A stretch of DNA of 64,000 bases. Origin: an uncultured Anaerotruncus sp. GTDB taxonomy: Bacteria > Bacillota > Clostridia > Oscillospirales > Acutalibacteraceae. The notes beneath the pieces are model-generated. The model saw nothing but the letters and a program-made list of their open reading frames with translations. It was not told the origin of the DNA and searched no databases. The DNA lies in NCBI GenBank assembly GCA_900539775.1, contig UQDL01000005.1, positions 1 to 64,000 of the forward strand, given 5' to 3'. The stretch's first letter is position 1. Each line of letters opens with the position of its first letter. The translations under genes were made by a program, and so were the position numbers. Of this stretch, positions 8,784 through 17,307 are shown piece after piece.

Positions 8784-9467
8784 ATGGAAATAAAACCAAT
8801 TGCAAAAATAAAAACAGACTTTACCGATAAATTCGGAATTCCGCGTCAAAGCGGAAGAATTGAGCAGCTTATCGGCACAATTGTTTTTGAAAAAGAATTT
8901 GCAGATAAAAACTGCATAAAGGGCATAGAGCAATATTCTCATCTTTGGCTGATCTGGGGCTTTTCGGAAAATGTTAACAAAGAAAAGCATGCAACGGTTC
9001 GCCCTCCTCGCTTAGGCGGTAATGAAAGAATAGGTGTTTTTGCAACACGTTCACCGTTCAGGCCCAATAACTTAGGGCTTTCCTGCGTTAAGCTGATTTG
9101 CGCAAACACAAGCGGGGCAGTTCCAACCTTAACGGTAGCAGGTGCCGATATGCTAAACGGAACGCCTATTTATGATATTAAGCCTTATATTCCTTATTCA
9201 GACAGTGTTCAAAATGCCAAATACGGCTTTGCCGAGCGTGAGCAAACGCATAAGCTTGAGGTTTTAATTGAAGATGAGCAGGCAAACAAAATACCGGCTG
9301 ACAAAAGAGATGCCCTTTACGGCATTTTGGCAGATGACCCCCGTCCCGCATATCAAGACGATGAAAACAGAATTTACGGCATGAAATTTGCAGAGTTTGA
9401 AATAAAATTTACAGTTTGCAAAAATAAACTTGAGGTTAAAAGCATAGAAAAGGCAACAAAAAAATAA
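8784..9467 (+). CDS. trmO: tRNA (t6A37) methyltransferase TrmO-like
   Basis: A 227-residue protein of the TsaA/TrmO (YaeB) family, which uses S-adenosylmethionine to N6-methylate t6A37 in tRNA-Thr. Diagnostic segments are the opening KPIAKIKTDF, FGIPRQSG, SHLWLIWGF, RPPRLGG, IGVFATRSPFRPNNLGLS and YDIKPYIPYSD. The C-terminal region (about residues 150-227) matches the second TrmO domain. GGTGA 5 nt upstream supports ATG at 8784 rather than the GTG at 8775. Third gene of the GNAT-GH30-trmO operon. Confidence 0.88.
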   Translation: MEIKPIAKIKTDFTDKFGIPRQSGRIEQLIGTIVFEKEFADKNCIKGIEQYSHLWLIWGFSENVNKEKHATVRPPRLGGNERIGVFATRSPFRPNNLGLSCVKLICANTSGAVPTLTVAGADMLNGTPIYDIKPYIPYSDSVQNAKYGFAEREQTHKLEVLIEDEQANKIPADKRDALYGILADDPRPAYQDDENRIYGMKFAEFEIKFTVCKNKLEVKSIEKATKK

Positions 9468-9550
9468 ATCCATGCATTATGAATTAAAATCAAAAGGCTC
9501 AAATAACGCTTTAGCAAATAACAAGCCGAAATATAATCACATATAAATAC

Positions 9551-9597
9551 AAAAGCCTCTTTGCTTTGGGAACAGTTCCAAAAGCAAAGAGGCTTTT
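9551..9597. terminator. Bidirectional terminator between trmO and uxuB
   Basis: Perfect 17-bp stem: AAAAGCCTCTTTGCTTT (9551-9567) against AAAGCAAAGAGGCTTTT (9581-9597), flanked by A and T tracts on both strands. Confidence 0.85.
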
Positions 9598-9631
9598 ATT
9601 TAAGCGTTATTATTTACCGCAAATATTAAAA

Positions 9632-10483
9632 TCAAACACCCGAATAAGCATTAAAGCCGCCGTCAACGGGAATGCTTACGCCTGTGATAAAGCCGCTGTA
9701 TGCTTCATCGCAAAGAAACAGCAAAGTGCCGTCCAGCTCCTCCGGCTCGCCGAAACGATTCATCGGAGTGGCAGCAAGAATTTTTCCTGTTCTTTCCGTT
9801 GGTGTGCCGTCTTCGTTCCAAAGCAAAGCTTTATTCTGCTTTGTGGAGAAAAAGCCGGGTGCAATTGCATTAACACGAATTCCGACCGGTGCAAAATGAA
9901 CGGACATCCATTCCGTGAAATTTTTAACCGCAGCTTTAGCCGCAGAATAAGCCGGAATTCTTGTAAGCGGCCTGTAAGCATTCATTGAGGTTACCATAAC
10001 AATGCAAGCGTGCTTTTTATTTACCATATCCTTGGCAAAAACCTGAGTTGGAATAAGAGTGCCGAGGAAATTAAGATTAAATACAAAGCTGATGCCATCC
10101 GGATCAAGATCAAAAAAGGTTTTAATATTTTCATCTTTTTGAACAAGATCAATTTGCTCCAAGGTGTCTTTTGTTGTGGTGCCCTTAGGATTGTTTCCGC
10201 CGGCACCGTTAAGCAAAATATCGCAGGTGCCGCCAAGAAGCTCTTCAATGGTATCTCTTGCCTCTTGCACCGATTTCAAATCAAGCACATTGCATTTTAC
10301 GGCAATCGCTTCGCCGCCGTCTGCAATAATTTCATCAGCACATTTTTCTGCAGCTTTTTCATTTAAATCAAGCACTGCCACCCTGCAGCCCTGTTTTGCA
10401 AGCGTTTTGGCAAACGAGCCGCAAAGAACTCCGCCGCCGCCCGTTACAACAGCAATTCTGCCCTTTAAATTTTCGTGACGCAT
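9632..10483 (-). CDS. uxuB: SDR-family D-mannonate oxidoreductase (fructuronate reductase)
   Basis: A 283-residue short-chain dehydrogenase/reductase. VVTGGGG at residues 12-18 is the dinucleotide-binding loop, VLDLN the NAD-preferring strand end, LNGAGG the structural motif and PAYSAAKAAV the catalytic YxxxK. Its start overlaps the end of uxuA by one base (TAATG). In Firmicutes this SDR type, next to mannonate dehydratase, interconverts D-fructuronate and D-mannonate. The function rests on that context; alone it would only be called SDR. GGAGGG precedes the ATG. Confidence 0.85.
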   Translation of the reverse strand: MRHENLKGRIAVVTGGGGVLCGSFAKTLAKQGCRVAVLDLNEKAAEKCADEIIADGGEAIAVKCNVLDLKSVQEARDTIEELLGGTCDILLNGAGGNNPKGTTTKDTLEQIDLVQKDENIKTFFDLDPDGISFVFNLNFLGTLIPTQVFAKDMVNKKHACIVMVTSMNAYRPLTRIPAYSAAKAAVKNFTEWMSVHFAPVGIRVNAIAPGFFSTKQNKALLWNEDGTPTERTGKILAATPMNRFGEPEELDGTLLFLCDEAYSGFITGVSIPVDGGFNAYSGV

Positions 10484-11559
10484 TATTTTTCCCTCCTGCT
10501 TTTTTCAACAGCCTCCCAAAGGCCGTTTAAATAAGAAACTCCCAAAGCACGGTCATAAAGTCCGTATCCGGGTCTTGCAACCTCGCCCCAAATCATTCTG
10601 CCGTGATCGGGTCTGATATATCCGTTAAACCCGGCATTTTGAAGAGCTTTAACTATTTCATACATATCAAGCGAGCCGGTATTGCTTTCATGCGCAGTTT
10701 CATTAAACCAACGATCATTTATGCAAACATTGCGAAGATGTGCAAAATAGATTCTGCTGCCTATAAGCGGATCATTGATAATATCAACCAAATCATTATC
10801 GGGGCTTGCACCGAGCGAGCCGGTGCAAAGGGTGATTCCGTTATATTTGCTTGGCACTGCCGTGAGCAGCTTTTTAAGTGCCGCCTTGCCTGTTATAATT
10901 CTCGGCAAGCCGAATATTCCCCAGGGCGGATCATCTGGATGGATTGCCATTTTAACATCGCATTCCTCGCAAACAGGCATAATTGCATTAAGGAAGTATT
11001 CAAGATTACTCCATAAATCGTCTGCCGTAACGTCCTTGTATTTTTCAAAAAGCTCCTTTATTTCGCCCATTCTTTCGGTTTCCCAGCCGGGCATTGCATA
11101 GCCGTTTGAATTATCGTCTATTTCTTTAAACATATCCTCCGGCGATTTGCCTTCCACCTGTTTGCCATCATAACTGAGGCAGGTTGAGCCATCGGGCAGA
11201 GGCATATAAAGATCCGTTCTGGTCCAATCAAAAACGGGCATAAAATTATAACAGATGCACTTAACGCCAACCTCGGCGAGATTGCGAATTGAAATCTTAT
11301 AATTTTCAATAAGCGCATCTCTGCTTGGAAGCCCAAGCTTGATATCCTCGTGCACATTTACGCTTTCAATACATTCCATTGAAAAGCCGGCAGCGGTGAT
11401 TTCATCATACATCGCCTGCACACGCTCTTTGCTCCATGCTTCACCAGCCGGCAAATCATGAAGTGCAGGCACAATGCCTGCCACATTGGGAATCTGCTTA
11501 ATCTGCTCAAGCGAAACTGTATCAAGCTGATTTCCAAACCATCTAAAGGTCATTTGCAT
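10483..11559 (-). CDS. uxuA: Mannonate dehydratase
   Basis: A 358-residue TIM-barrel dehydratase converting D-mannonate to 2-keto-3-deoxy-D-gluconate in hexuronate degradation. Family hallmarks: the N-terminal MTFRWFG and GIVPALHDLPAGEAW, CYNFMPVFDWTRTDL, MAIHPDDPPWGIFGLPRI with metal-binding His/Asp, CTGSLGASPDND, FAHLRNV and RPDHGRMIWGE. The start at 11559 is chosen because UxuA proteins begin at this MTFRW motif; the GTG at 11604 would add 15 unrelated residues. First gene of the uxuAB operon. Confidence 0.93.
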   Translation of the reverse strand: MQMTFRWFGNQLDTVSLEQIKQIPNVAGIVPALHDLPAGEAWSKERVQAMYDEITAAGFSMECIESVNVHEDIKLGLPSRDALIENYKISIRNLAEVGVKCICYNFMPVFDWTRTDLYMPLPDGSTCLSYDGKQVEGKSPEDMFKEIDDNSNGYAMPGWETERMGEIKELFEKYKDVTADDLWSNLEYFLNAIMPVCEECDVKMAIHPDDPPWGIFGLPRIITGKAALKKLLTAVPSKYNGITLCTGSLGASPDNDLVDIINDPLIGSRIYFAHLRNVCINDRWFNETAHESNTGSLDMYEIVKALQNAGFNGYIRPDHGRMIWGEVARPGYGLYDRALGVSYLNGLWEAVEKSRREK

Positions 11560-11649
11560 AAAAAGTTCCGTAGCCTTTCCGACCGCAATTTTAAATCTCC
11601 GCACCTCGTTACAGCCGCCAAGATGCCCTATTCACCTTTTTTCGCTATC

Positions 11650-11678
11650 ATTTTATCACACATCAAAAAGCGTTTCAA
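11650..11678 (-). promoter_or_regulatory. Promoter of uxuAB
   Basis: Minus strand TTGAAA (11673-11678), 17-nt spacer, TAAAAT (11650-11655). It lies immediately after the yqfD stop codon, so uxuAB has its own start site. Confidence 0.65.
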
Positions 11679-11682
11679 GGGT

Positions 11683-12876
11683 TTATTTTTCATCCTGTGA
11701 ATAATTTATTTTAATCTCGGTTTCCTCTCCTATATCTTCAAGCAAAGAAAATGTGGCAACAAGCATTCCCGAATCTTCATCTGCCGTGAAAGAAGCATTT
11801 TCACCCAGTATTTTACAATCTGCCGCAAGTTCTTCCCGCCTTTTATTAAGCTCTGCATTTGCAAGAGCCTCAAGCTCAGAATCATCAAGCAAGCGTGTGT
11901 GCTCTGAATAGTATGTGCATTTTTCGGTGTAAATACCAATCGGCAATCTAAATGAATTTAACTCTATATATTTTTGTTCACATTCAATTTGGGCATTGCT
12001 ATCATTACGGCCGATATAAAGCGGAATTCTCAATCCGAAAAAGCAAAGCGTTTTATATTCTTTTTCACCTGTTTGCTTTTTTTCGGTTTGTTCACGGGCA
12101 ATATTCACCGTTATTTTTCGATCTGTTTTTGCAAGCACACTTCCGTGTGCGTGTGCAAAGTGATTTTTTGCGGCATTTTCGCCGCCGTCATAAATACCGG
12201 ATATAAGCAAATCGCCCGGTCCGACCGCTTCACCCTCCTCAACGGCAGGCCATCCGCCGAGTGCCGTTACCTTAACAATAACCCCCGCTTTTTTTGCTTT
12301 AACATTCGTAACCGCAACTTCATTTGTTATTTCCGGCTTGGGCATTGCCTGCCGCAACTCCACACGAGCGAGGCAGCCAAGCTTGTTTATTGATATCCAA
12401 GCCACATCATCAAAATTTGCCATCACGGCAAATTCCAGATTTTCCTTATCCGAGTTGCTCCATCTTGCGCCCACTTTAAATCCGCTTTGAGCAAGATAAT
12501 CCGCCACCTGTGTCTGCTGCAAGGAATCACCGCCAACAACTGTTATGTTCCAAATAAAACCGCCCATAAATGAAGTAAACAAAACAAAAAACAGCACACC
12601 GGCAGCAATGCCCCATCTTCCCTTAAACGGCCTGAGCAAAAAAGGCAAGCCGTGCTTTTTCGTTATTTTGAGCCTGCCGCCGTTTTTTAAAGCCGGCGAA
12701 TGAAGGCGTTTATATGAAGCCGCACCGCAGGATGCGCAAACCGTTCCGTTTTTCAGCACAACATTTTTTATGTTAATTTTCTGCAAATAGCAATCATTTA
12801 TAAATCCCTGAGCAAAGCCGCCGGAAAAGGTGAAATCAACAAAGCCGAAAAGCAGATTTATAAATTTAATCAACAT
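11683..12876 (-). CDS. yqfD: Sporulation protein YqfD
   Basis: A 397-residue single-span membrane protein. The N-terminal 80 residues are the YqfD head with a CASC pair. One transmembrane helix lies at about 88-110, followed by the long extracytoplasmic part (ITVVGGDSLQQTQV, GARWSNSDKENLEF and a central SGIYDGG). In Bacillus the family is made in the mother cell under sigma-E and is needed at the engulfment stage. The start overlaps yqfC by 7 nt, so it is translationally coupled. Length is normal. Confidence 0.9.
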   Translation of the reverse strand: MLIKFINLLFGFVDFTFSGGFAQGFINDCYLQKINIKNVVLKNGTVCASCGAASYKRLHSPALKNGGRLKITKKHGLPFLLRPFKGRWGIAAGVLFFVLFTSFMGGFIWNITVVGGDSLQQTQVADYLAQSGFKVGARWSNSDKENLEFAVMANFDDVAWISINKLGCLARVELRQAMPKPEITNEVAVTNVKAKKAGVIVKVTALGGWPAVEEGEAVGPGDLLISGIYDGGENAAKNHFAHAHGSVLAKTDRKITVNIAREQTEKKQTGEKEYKTLCFFGLRIPLYIGRNDSNAQIECEQKYIELNSFRLPIGIYTEKCTYYSEHTRLLDDSELEALANAELNKRREELAADCKILGENASFTADEDSGMLVATFSLLEDIGEETEIKINYSQDEK

Positions 12877-13133
12877 TCGGAAAAATCAAGGGAAATTATT
12901 GTTCCCGCAACAACCGCACCTTGCGGCGTAAAATATTCTATGTGCAAATCATCGCCGTAAAAGGTTACCGATTTTTTGCCGATTTGAAGCACTATCTTAT
13001 CATGGGAATATTCAAGAACGGACTTTAATCCGTCTACCATGCAGCGAAAATTTCCGCACAGTTCCAAATGAGGAACACCACTGAAATATTCCACCGGAAA
13101 ATCTCCGTATTTTTCATATGCTTTTTTCTTCAT
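12870..13133 (-). CDS. yqfC: Sporulation protein YqfC
   Basis: An 87-residue member of the YabP/YqfC family: PHLELCGNFRCMVDG then GLKSVLEYSHDKIVLQ and LHIEYFTPQGAVVAG. AAAGGTG 7 nt upstream supports ATG at 13133. The pair yqfC-yqfD is conserved across endospore formers and the family is linked to the sigma-E regulon. It is divergent from ylbJ, with a 41-nt gap. Confidence 0.88.
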   Translation of the reverse strand: MKKKAYEKYGDFPVEYFSGVPHLELCGNFRCMVDGLKSVLEYSHDKIVLQIGKKSVTFYGDDLHIEYFTPQGAVVAGTIISLDFSEC

Positions 13134-13174
13134 AAAAATCACCTTTTAATTATATGTATAGTATCGGTGATAAT

Positions 13175-14203
13175 ATGAAAATAAATAAAACCCGCTTTTT
13201 GCAGATTGCTCTTTTTTTGCTTGCAGGTATATTGATTTGTTTTTCTGCCGAGGCAAGAAACGGTGCTGCTCTTGGGCTTACACTTGCGCAAAAGGTTGTT
13301 ATTCCGTCTTTACTGCCCATTTTGATAATATTCAATTTTCTGCAAGAGCTTGCGGCAAGCAATCCGGAAAACAAATTGCAGGCACTGATTATGCACAAAT
13401 TATTTCGTCTGCCGGGGCACTGCTTCAATGCCGTGCTTTTCGGTTTGATCGGCGGATATCCGGCCGGAGCCTTGTTAACGGCTGCTCTTTATGACAATAA
13501 CAAAATCAATAAGAGCGAAGCATCAAGAATGATGCGCTTTAATTTTTGCGGCGGAGCAGGCTTTATCATAACAGCGGTGGGAACAGGAATATTAAAAAGC
13601 AAAAAAGCCGGATTGATATTGTTTGCCTCTGCAACCTTGGCAGCAATCGTCTGCGGCATTACTGCCGGAATCTTTTCACGAAAAGAAGGCATAACTCAGG
13701 TGCGATATGCATCAAGCTGCAACTGCGGCGATTCATTAAGCAAGAGTGTTGAAGCTGCAGTAAGAAGCGTTTTGAATCTTACTGCATACATAGTTTTGTT
13801 TTGCGCATTTCAAAGCATAATTAAGGTGCCGGAGCTAATTACCCCGGTAGTTGAAATAACAAGCGGAATAACAGTTGCGGGCAACACTTTTTCTTTGCCC
13901 CAAACAGCATTTTTAATTTCATTCGGGGGTTTTTGTGTTCATTTGCAAATATTCCCCGTGCTCAAAAAAATCCAATTTTCATATTTGAAGTTTTTCGCTT
14001 GGAGGTTATTTTCATCCGTGCTTTCATATATGATTTGCACTTTGCTTTTGCAAATATTTCCGCAAGAAAAAGCCGTTTTTTCTAACTTTTCGGATGGCAT
14101 TGTGCGTGCAACAAGCATTAACGCTTCCCTTTCGGTACTGATGCTGCTGGGAAGCGCGGTTTTAATATTTGATCTTGAAAACAGAAAAAAGCGTTTGCTT
14201 TAA
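13175..14203 (+). CDS. ylbJ: Sporulation integral membrane protein YlbJ
   Basis: A 342-residue polytopic membrane protein with about eight hydrophobic segments. It carries the two nucleoside-recognition (Gate) halves typical of YlbJ: LIGGYPAGALL (about 90-100) and the FCGGAGFIITAVGTG segment in the first half, and FGGFCVHLQIFPVL in the second. YlbJ proteins are sigma-E-dependent and needed for spore cortex formation. The start at 13175 follows CGGTGAT. Closely divergent from yqfC. Confidence 0.87.
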   Translation: MKINKTRFLQIALFLLAGILICFSAEARNGAALGLTLAQKVVIPSLLPILIIFNFLQELAASNPENKLQALIMHKLFRLPGHCFNAVLFGLIGGYPAGALLTAALYDNNKINKSEASRMMRFNFCGGAGFIITAVGTGILKSKKAGLILFASATLAAIVCGITAGIFSRKEGITQVRYASSCNCGDSLSKSVEAAVRSVLNLTAYIVLFCAFQSIIKVPELITPVVEITSGITVAGNTFSLPQTAFLISFGGFCVHLQIFPVLKKIQFSYLKFFAWRLFSSVLSYMICTLLLQIFPQEKAVFSNFSDGIVRATSINASLSVLMLLGSAVLIFDLENRKKRLL

Positions 14204-14291
14204 TCAGCCTAACCGTGCAAACAAAAAATCCAAGCATTTTTTGGAATAATCGCAACCAAAAGCATTTAAATTAAAATGCCGTTCGGAAATG

Positions 14292-14354
14292 AAAAAGCAC
14301 CGCAGGCAACCCTGTTTGGGCGTGTCGGTTTAAAATTCCGACTGCTTGCGGTGC
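14292..14354 (-). terminator. Branched terminator of the two-component operon
   Basis: On the minus strand, closing arms GCACCGCAAGCA and TGCCTGCGGTGC (one wobble) enclose two smaller hairpins, GTCGG/CCGAC and CCC/GGG, and are followed by TTTTTC. This is a three-way-junction form of an intrinsic terminator, between convergent ylbJ and the kinase gene. Confidence 0.7.
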
Positions 14355-14364
14355 GATACCGATA

Positions 14365-15288
14365 TTATAATGCCGAATTAAACACTTCATGCGGAAAGCA
14401 CATTGTAACACAAAGCCCCTGTGATTTGTTTCGTGCGGATATTGTGCCGTGATGCTTTTCCACAATAACTCTGGTAAGAGCCAAGCCGATACCCGTGCTT
14501 TCTGCCGAGGAATTCGGGCTTTTATAAAATCTTACAAACAATTTCGGAAGCTCGCTTTCGGCAACGCCTCCGCCATTGTCCTCAATTTCAACTGTTGTAA
14601 CATTTTTAAATTCACTGCCGTAAATGCGAATATCTATGATACCGTTTTCACCGGTATGCTCGCAGGCATTTTTTATAATATTTCCTATTGCCTCGCCCAG
14701 CCATTCGGAATCAAATCTGAAAACATCCGATCCGCTTACGGTGATTTTTTTTGAAGGATATATTGAGGAAAACTGAATTGCTGTGTTTTTTGCGGTTTCG
14801 CCTACATCGTGCAATTCAAAATTCATTTGATATGCATCGGATCTTAACTTTTCAAGCCTCAGCAGTTTTTTTATCAGCGTTTCCATTTTTTCAACAAGCA
14901 AGAGCTGCTTTTCGCTGTATGCTCCGTTGTTTAAATTTTCCTGCAATTCGCAATAGAGCCGCATTGCGGCAAGCGGAGTTTTAAGCTGATGTGAAATATC
15001 GGCAATAAAATCCGAATTCTTTTGAATTTCCTCTTGCGTGCTTTCCTTTTGATAGCACACAAGCTCTTCCAAATCGGCAATGGAATTTTGAAGAGGAGAA
15101 AGGCGGCTGTCTTTAAGCGATATTTTGCTTTTTTCGCCGCCGAGCATAAATTTATCTATTCCCTCGGCAAGAGCTTCAATATCACTGCTTAGCTTTTTTG
15201 TGTATAGCGCAAAGGCGATAAGCGCGGCCAAGCAAATAAATAGCGCCACAGACAGAATTATTACGGCAAGCTTCAAATCAATCTGCAC
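14365..15288 (-). CDS. Sensor histidine kinase
   Basis: A 307-residue membrane kinase. It has one N-terminal transmembrane helix (about 6-29), a short juxtamembrane stretch, H100 in the H-box DISHQLKTPL, an N-box NIIKNACEH, G1 EDNGGGV and G2 STGIGLALT. There is no sizeable extracellular sensor, so it may sense within the membrane or through a partner. It overlaps the response regulator gene by 11 nt. The start is uncertain: GTG at 15288 is in frame but GGGAG touches it, and a TTG at 15276 is the alternative. The signal is unknown. Confidence 0.88.
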   Translation of the reverse strand: MQIDLKLAVIILSVALFICLAALIAFALYTKKLSSDIEALAEGIDKFMLGGEKSKISLKDSRLSPLQNSIADLEELVCYQKESTQEEIQKNSDFIADISHQLKTPLAAMRLYCELQENLNNGAYSEKQLLLVEKMETLIKKLLRLEKLRSDAYQMNFELHDVGETAKNTAIQFSSIYPSKKITVSGSDVFRFDSEWLGEAIGNIIKNACEHTGENGIIDIRIYGSEFKNVTTVEIEDNGGGVAESELPKLFVRFYKSPNSSAESTGIGLALTRVIVEKHHGTISARNKSQGLCVTMCFPHEVFNSAL

Positions 15289-15940
15289 TCTCCCATCTGT
15301 ATCCCACTCCCTTAACTGTTTTTATATGCTGCCTTCCGATTTTATCTCTCAGCCTGCTGATGTGAACAGACAGCGTATTATCGTCCACAAAACCGCTGCC
15401 GTCCTCCCAAATGTTTTGAAGCAGCGTATCTCTTGTAACAATCAAACCGCTGTTTTTAATAAGAATTGCAAGGATTTGAAATTCCGTTTTTGTGGCAAGA
15501 ACATCAACGCCGTTTTTATAAACCGTCATACGTGCCGCATCAAGTGTAACATCGTTGCTTTTTATAACGGATGCAGCGCTTCGCCTGAGCAATGCACGCA
15601 CACGGGAAAGCAATTCCTGAAGCTTAAAAGGCTTTGTAACATAATCATCCGCACCGCTGTCCAGCCCGCGCACAATTTGCAATTCATCATCACAGGCAGT
15701 TAAAAAAAGAATCGGCGTTTCAATTCCCGCGCCACGCAGCTCACGGCAAAGTTCAAATCCATTTCCATCCGGCAGCATAACATCAAAAATCATTAAATCA
15801 TAATCTGATTCAAGAGCTTTTTTACGAGCCGAGGCAATATCGGAAACAGAAAACGGATCATAACTTTGCGATTTAAGCATTTCGCACAAGCCGTCTCTTA
15901 AAAAATCATCATCTTCAAGAAGCAATATTGTTTTTGCCAA
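15278..15940 (-). CDS. OmpR-family response regulator
   Basis: A 220-residue receiver plus winged-helix regulator. The receiver has EDDD (acidic pocket), phosphoacceptor D53 in MIFDVMLPDG, the TA switch residue and K in YVTKPF. The C-terminal winged helix (about 128-218) ends with HIKTVKGVGYRWE. The TTG at 15940 is chosen because GGCGGTGAG lies 3 nt upstream, and the ATG at 15964 is only 6 nt after the -10 box, at or before the expected transcript start. It is partner of the kinase downstream; targets unknown. Confidence 0.9.
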   Translation of the reverse strand: MAKTILLLEDDDFLRDGLCEMLKSQSYDPFSVSDIASARKKALESDYDLMIFDVMLPDGNGFELCRELRGAGIETPILFLTACDDELQIVRGLDSGADDYVTKPFKLQELLSRVRALLRRSAASVIKSNDVTLDAARMTVYKNGVDVLATKTEFQILAILIKNSGLIVTRDTLLQNIWEDGSGFVDDNTLSVHISRLRDKIGRQHIKTVKGVGYRWESAD

Positions 15941-15970
15941 AAGCTCACCGCCCTTTAATTTCATAACTTA

Positions 15971-15999
15971 ATTATACAATAAATGCCGTAATACGGCAA
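15971..15999 (-). promoter_or_regulatory. Promoter of the two-component operon with palindrome over the -35 box
   Basis: Minus strand TTGCCG (15994-15999), 17-nt spacer, TATAAT (15971-15976). The perfect inverted repeat TGCCGTA-A-TACGGCA (15984-15998) covers most of the -35 and the adjacent spacer, a plausible operator. Confidence 0.65.
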
Positions 16000-16008
16000 C
16001 AAAAAAGC

Positions 16009-16038
16009 AAAAAAAGAAGTCGGCAATAAGCCGACTTC
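16009..16038 (-). terminator. Terminator after rplL
   Basis: Minus strand GAAGTCGGC-TTATT-GCCGACTTC followed by TTTTTTTGC. Strong intrinsic terminator that closes the ribosomal protein cluster. Confidence 0.88.
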
Positions 16039-16059
16039 AAATTTAAGGTACAATTATAA

Positions 16060-16437
16060 TTATTTAAGTTCGATAGTTGCGCCTGTCTCTTCGATCTTAG
16101 CCTTAAGAGCCTCTGCATCTGCAGTGGGAACAGCTTCCTTAACAGTTGCAGGAGCGCCGTCAACAATTGCCTTTGCCTCTTTAAGGCCAAGACCTGTTGC
16201 TTCCTTAACAGCCTTAACAACCTGAATCTTGTTCGGGCCAACTTCCTTAAGAACAACGTCAAATTCTGTTTTCTCTTCAGCTGCTGCTGCGCCGCCTTCT
16301 GCGGGAGCTGCTACTGCTACAGCTGCTGCTGCGCTTACGCCGAATTCTTCTTCTACTGCTGATACAAGCTCGGAGAGCTCAAGAACTGTAAGAGTTTTAA
16401 GTTCTTCAACGATCTTTGTTACATTCTCTGATGCCAT
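16060..16437 (-). CDS. rplL: 50S ribosomal protein L7/L12
   Basis: A 125-residue L7/L12. The N-terminal dimerisation domain (VTKIVEELKTLTVLELSELV), an alanine-rich hinge (about 38-55) and the C-terminal factor-binding domain (FDVVLKEVGPNKIQVVKAV, then GLGLKEAKAIVDGAP) are all intact. It forms the ribosomal stalk with L10 and recruits translation GTPases. GGAGGA precedes ATG at 16437. It is cotranscribed with rplJ 42 nt upstream, and terminates directly after instead of reading into rpoB. Confidence 0.97.
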   Translation of the reverse strand: MASENVTKIVEELKTLTVLELSELVSAVEEEFGVSAAAAVAVAAPAEGGAAAAEEKTEFDVVLKEVGPNKIQVVKAVKEATGLGLKEAKAIVDGAPATVKEAVPTADAEALKAKIEETGATIELK

Positions 16438-16479
16438 GTTGAAATCCTCCAATTAAAATTTAATTAAATAGTTATTTTA

Positions 16480-17049
16480 TTATTCTGCTGCGGGAGCCTC
16501 TGCCTCCGCCGGTGCAGCCTCCTCAGCTGCAGGAGCTTCCTCTGCGGGAGCCTCTTCGCCATCTTTATCAACGATAGCCTGAACTGCACGTGCAAATGCT
16601 GCGATAGGAGCATTGAACACGCTGCAAACTGTTGCAAGAAGAACTTCTCTGCTGGGAAGCTTAGCAAGTGCTTCAAGCTTTGCAAGGTCAATAACTTCGC
16701 CGTCAAGATAGCCTGACTTTAAATTAAAGAAATCATGAGCTTCAGCGAATTTATTAAGAATTCTTGCTGATGCAACATAATCTTCAACGCAGGTTGCGAT
16801 AGCTGTTGTGCCTTCAAGAACGGGATCCATACCTTCAAGGCCTGCTGCGTCTGCAGCTCTTTTGAGTATAGAGTTTTTAACAACCGTATATTCAACGCCT
16901 GCTTCACGAAGATCCTTACGAAGCTTAGTGTCGTCTTCAACGTTGATACCCTTGTAATCAACAACAACACCTGCAACGGAGCCCTTAATTCTTTCTGCAA
17001 GAGCGGCAACCTGAGCCTGTTTCTTTTCAAGAATTACTGTGCTTGGCAT
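16480..17049 (-). CDS. rplJ: 50S ribosomal protein L10
   Basis: A 189-residue L10, base of the L7/L12 stalk and autogenous regulator of rplJL. The opening ILEKKQAQVAALAERIKGS and GVVVDYKGINVEDDTKLRKD are canonical, as is the C-terminal helix that binds L12. After about residue 165 it carries an extra low-complexity tail made almost only of Ala, Glu and Pro. AAGGAGG precedes ATG. An L10 leader with an attenuator lies upstream. Confidence 0.97.
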   Translation of the reverse strand: MPSTVILEKKQAQVAALAERIKGSVAGVVVDYKGINVEDDTKLRKDLREAGVEYTVVKNSILKRAADAAGLEGMDPVLEGTTAIATCVEDYVASARILNKFAEAHDFFNLKSGYLDGEVIDLAKLEALAKLPSREVLLATVCSVFNAPIAAFARAVQAIVDKDGEEAPAEEAPAAEEAAPAEAEAPAAE

Positions 17050-17110
17050 AATTGTACCTCCTTAAATATTTGCCGCAAGGATGCGGACTTGGAGCTGTTT
17101 CCAAAACAAA

Positions 17111-17262
17111 TAAAAAGTGCATTCCGAAGAACGGAATGCACAACATTTATCATTATACGATATGCAAAGCATATACAAACAAATTCAAAATGCTCATTCC
17201 TCGGCAGGCGATGAATCATCTTACGCCAAAAGGCACCTACTGTCTTTGGTTGAACAGCGAAT
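17111..17262 (-). ncRNA. Ribosomal protein L10 leader with attenuator
   Basis: On the minus strand the 5' part (about 17193-17261) carries the conserved kink-turn motif of L10 leaders: CAAAGACAGTAGGTGCC paired with GGCG...GCCTGCCGAGGAATG. It is followed by an intrinsic terminator, GTGCATTCCG (17132-17141 complement) and CGGAATGCAC (17117-17126 complement), then T5. In Bacillus the L10(L12)4 complex regulates rplJL by transcription attenuation through such a leader; the layout here fits that mechanism. Confidence 0.88.
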
Positions 17263-17264
17263 GT

Positions 17265-17293
17265 ATTTTACCACAAGGGCGCACCCTTGTCAA
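17265..17293 (-). promoter_or_regulatory. Promoter of rplJL
   Basis: Minus strand TTGACA (17288-17293), 17-nt spacer, TAAAAT (17265-17270), right after the rplA stop codon. It gives rplJL its own transcript starting just before the L10 leader. Confidence 0.8.
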
Positions 17294-17307
17294 TACTTTA
17301 AATAAAA

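Noticed and set aside
9551..9597. Long perfect inverted repeat as a mobile element end
   Set aside because: It is placed between convergent genes, with A and T tracts on both sides, so a bidirectional terminator explains it.
13134..13174. Sigma-E promoter between yqfC and ylbJ
   Set aside because: A CATATAAT-like box is present but too close to the yqfC ribosome site, and no matching -35 could be placed with confidence.
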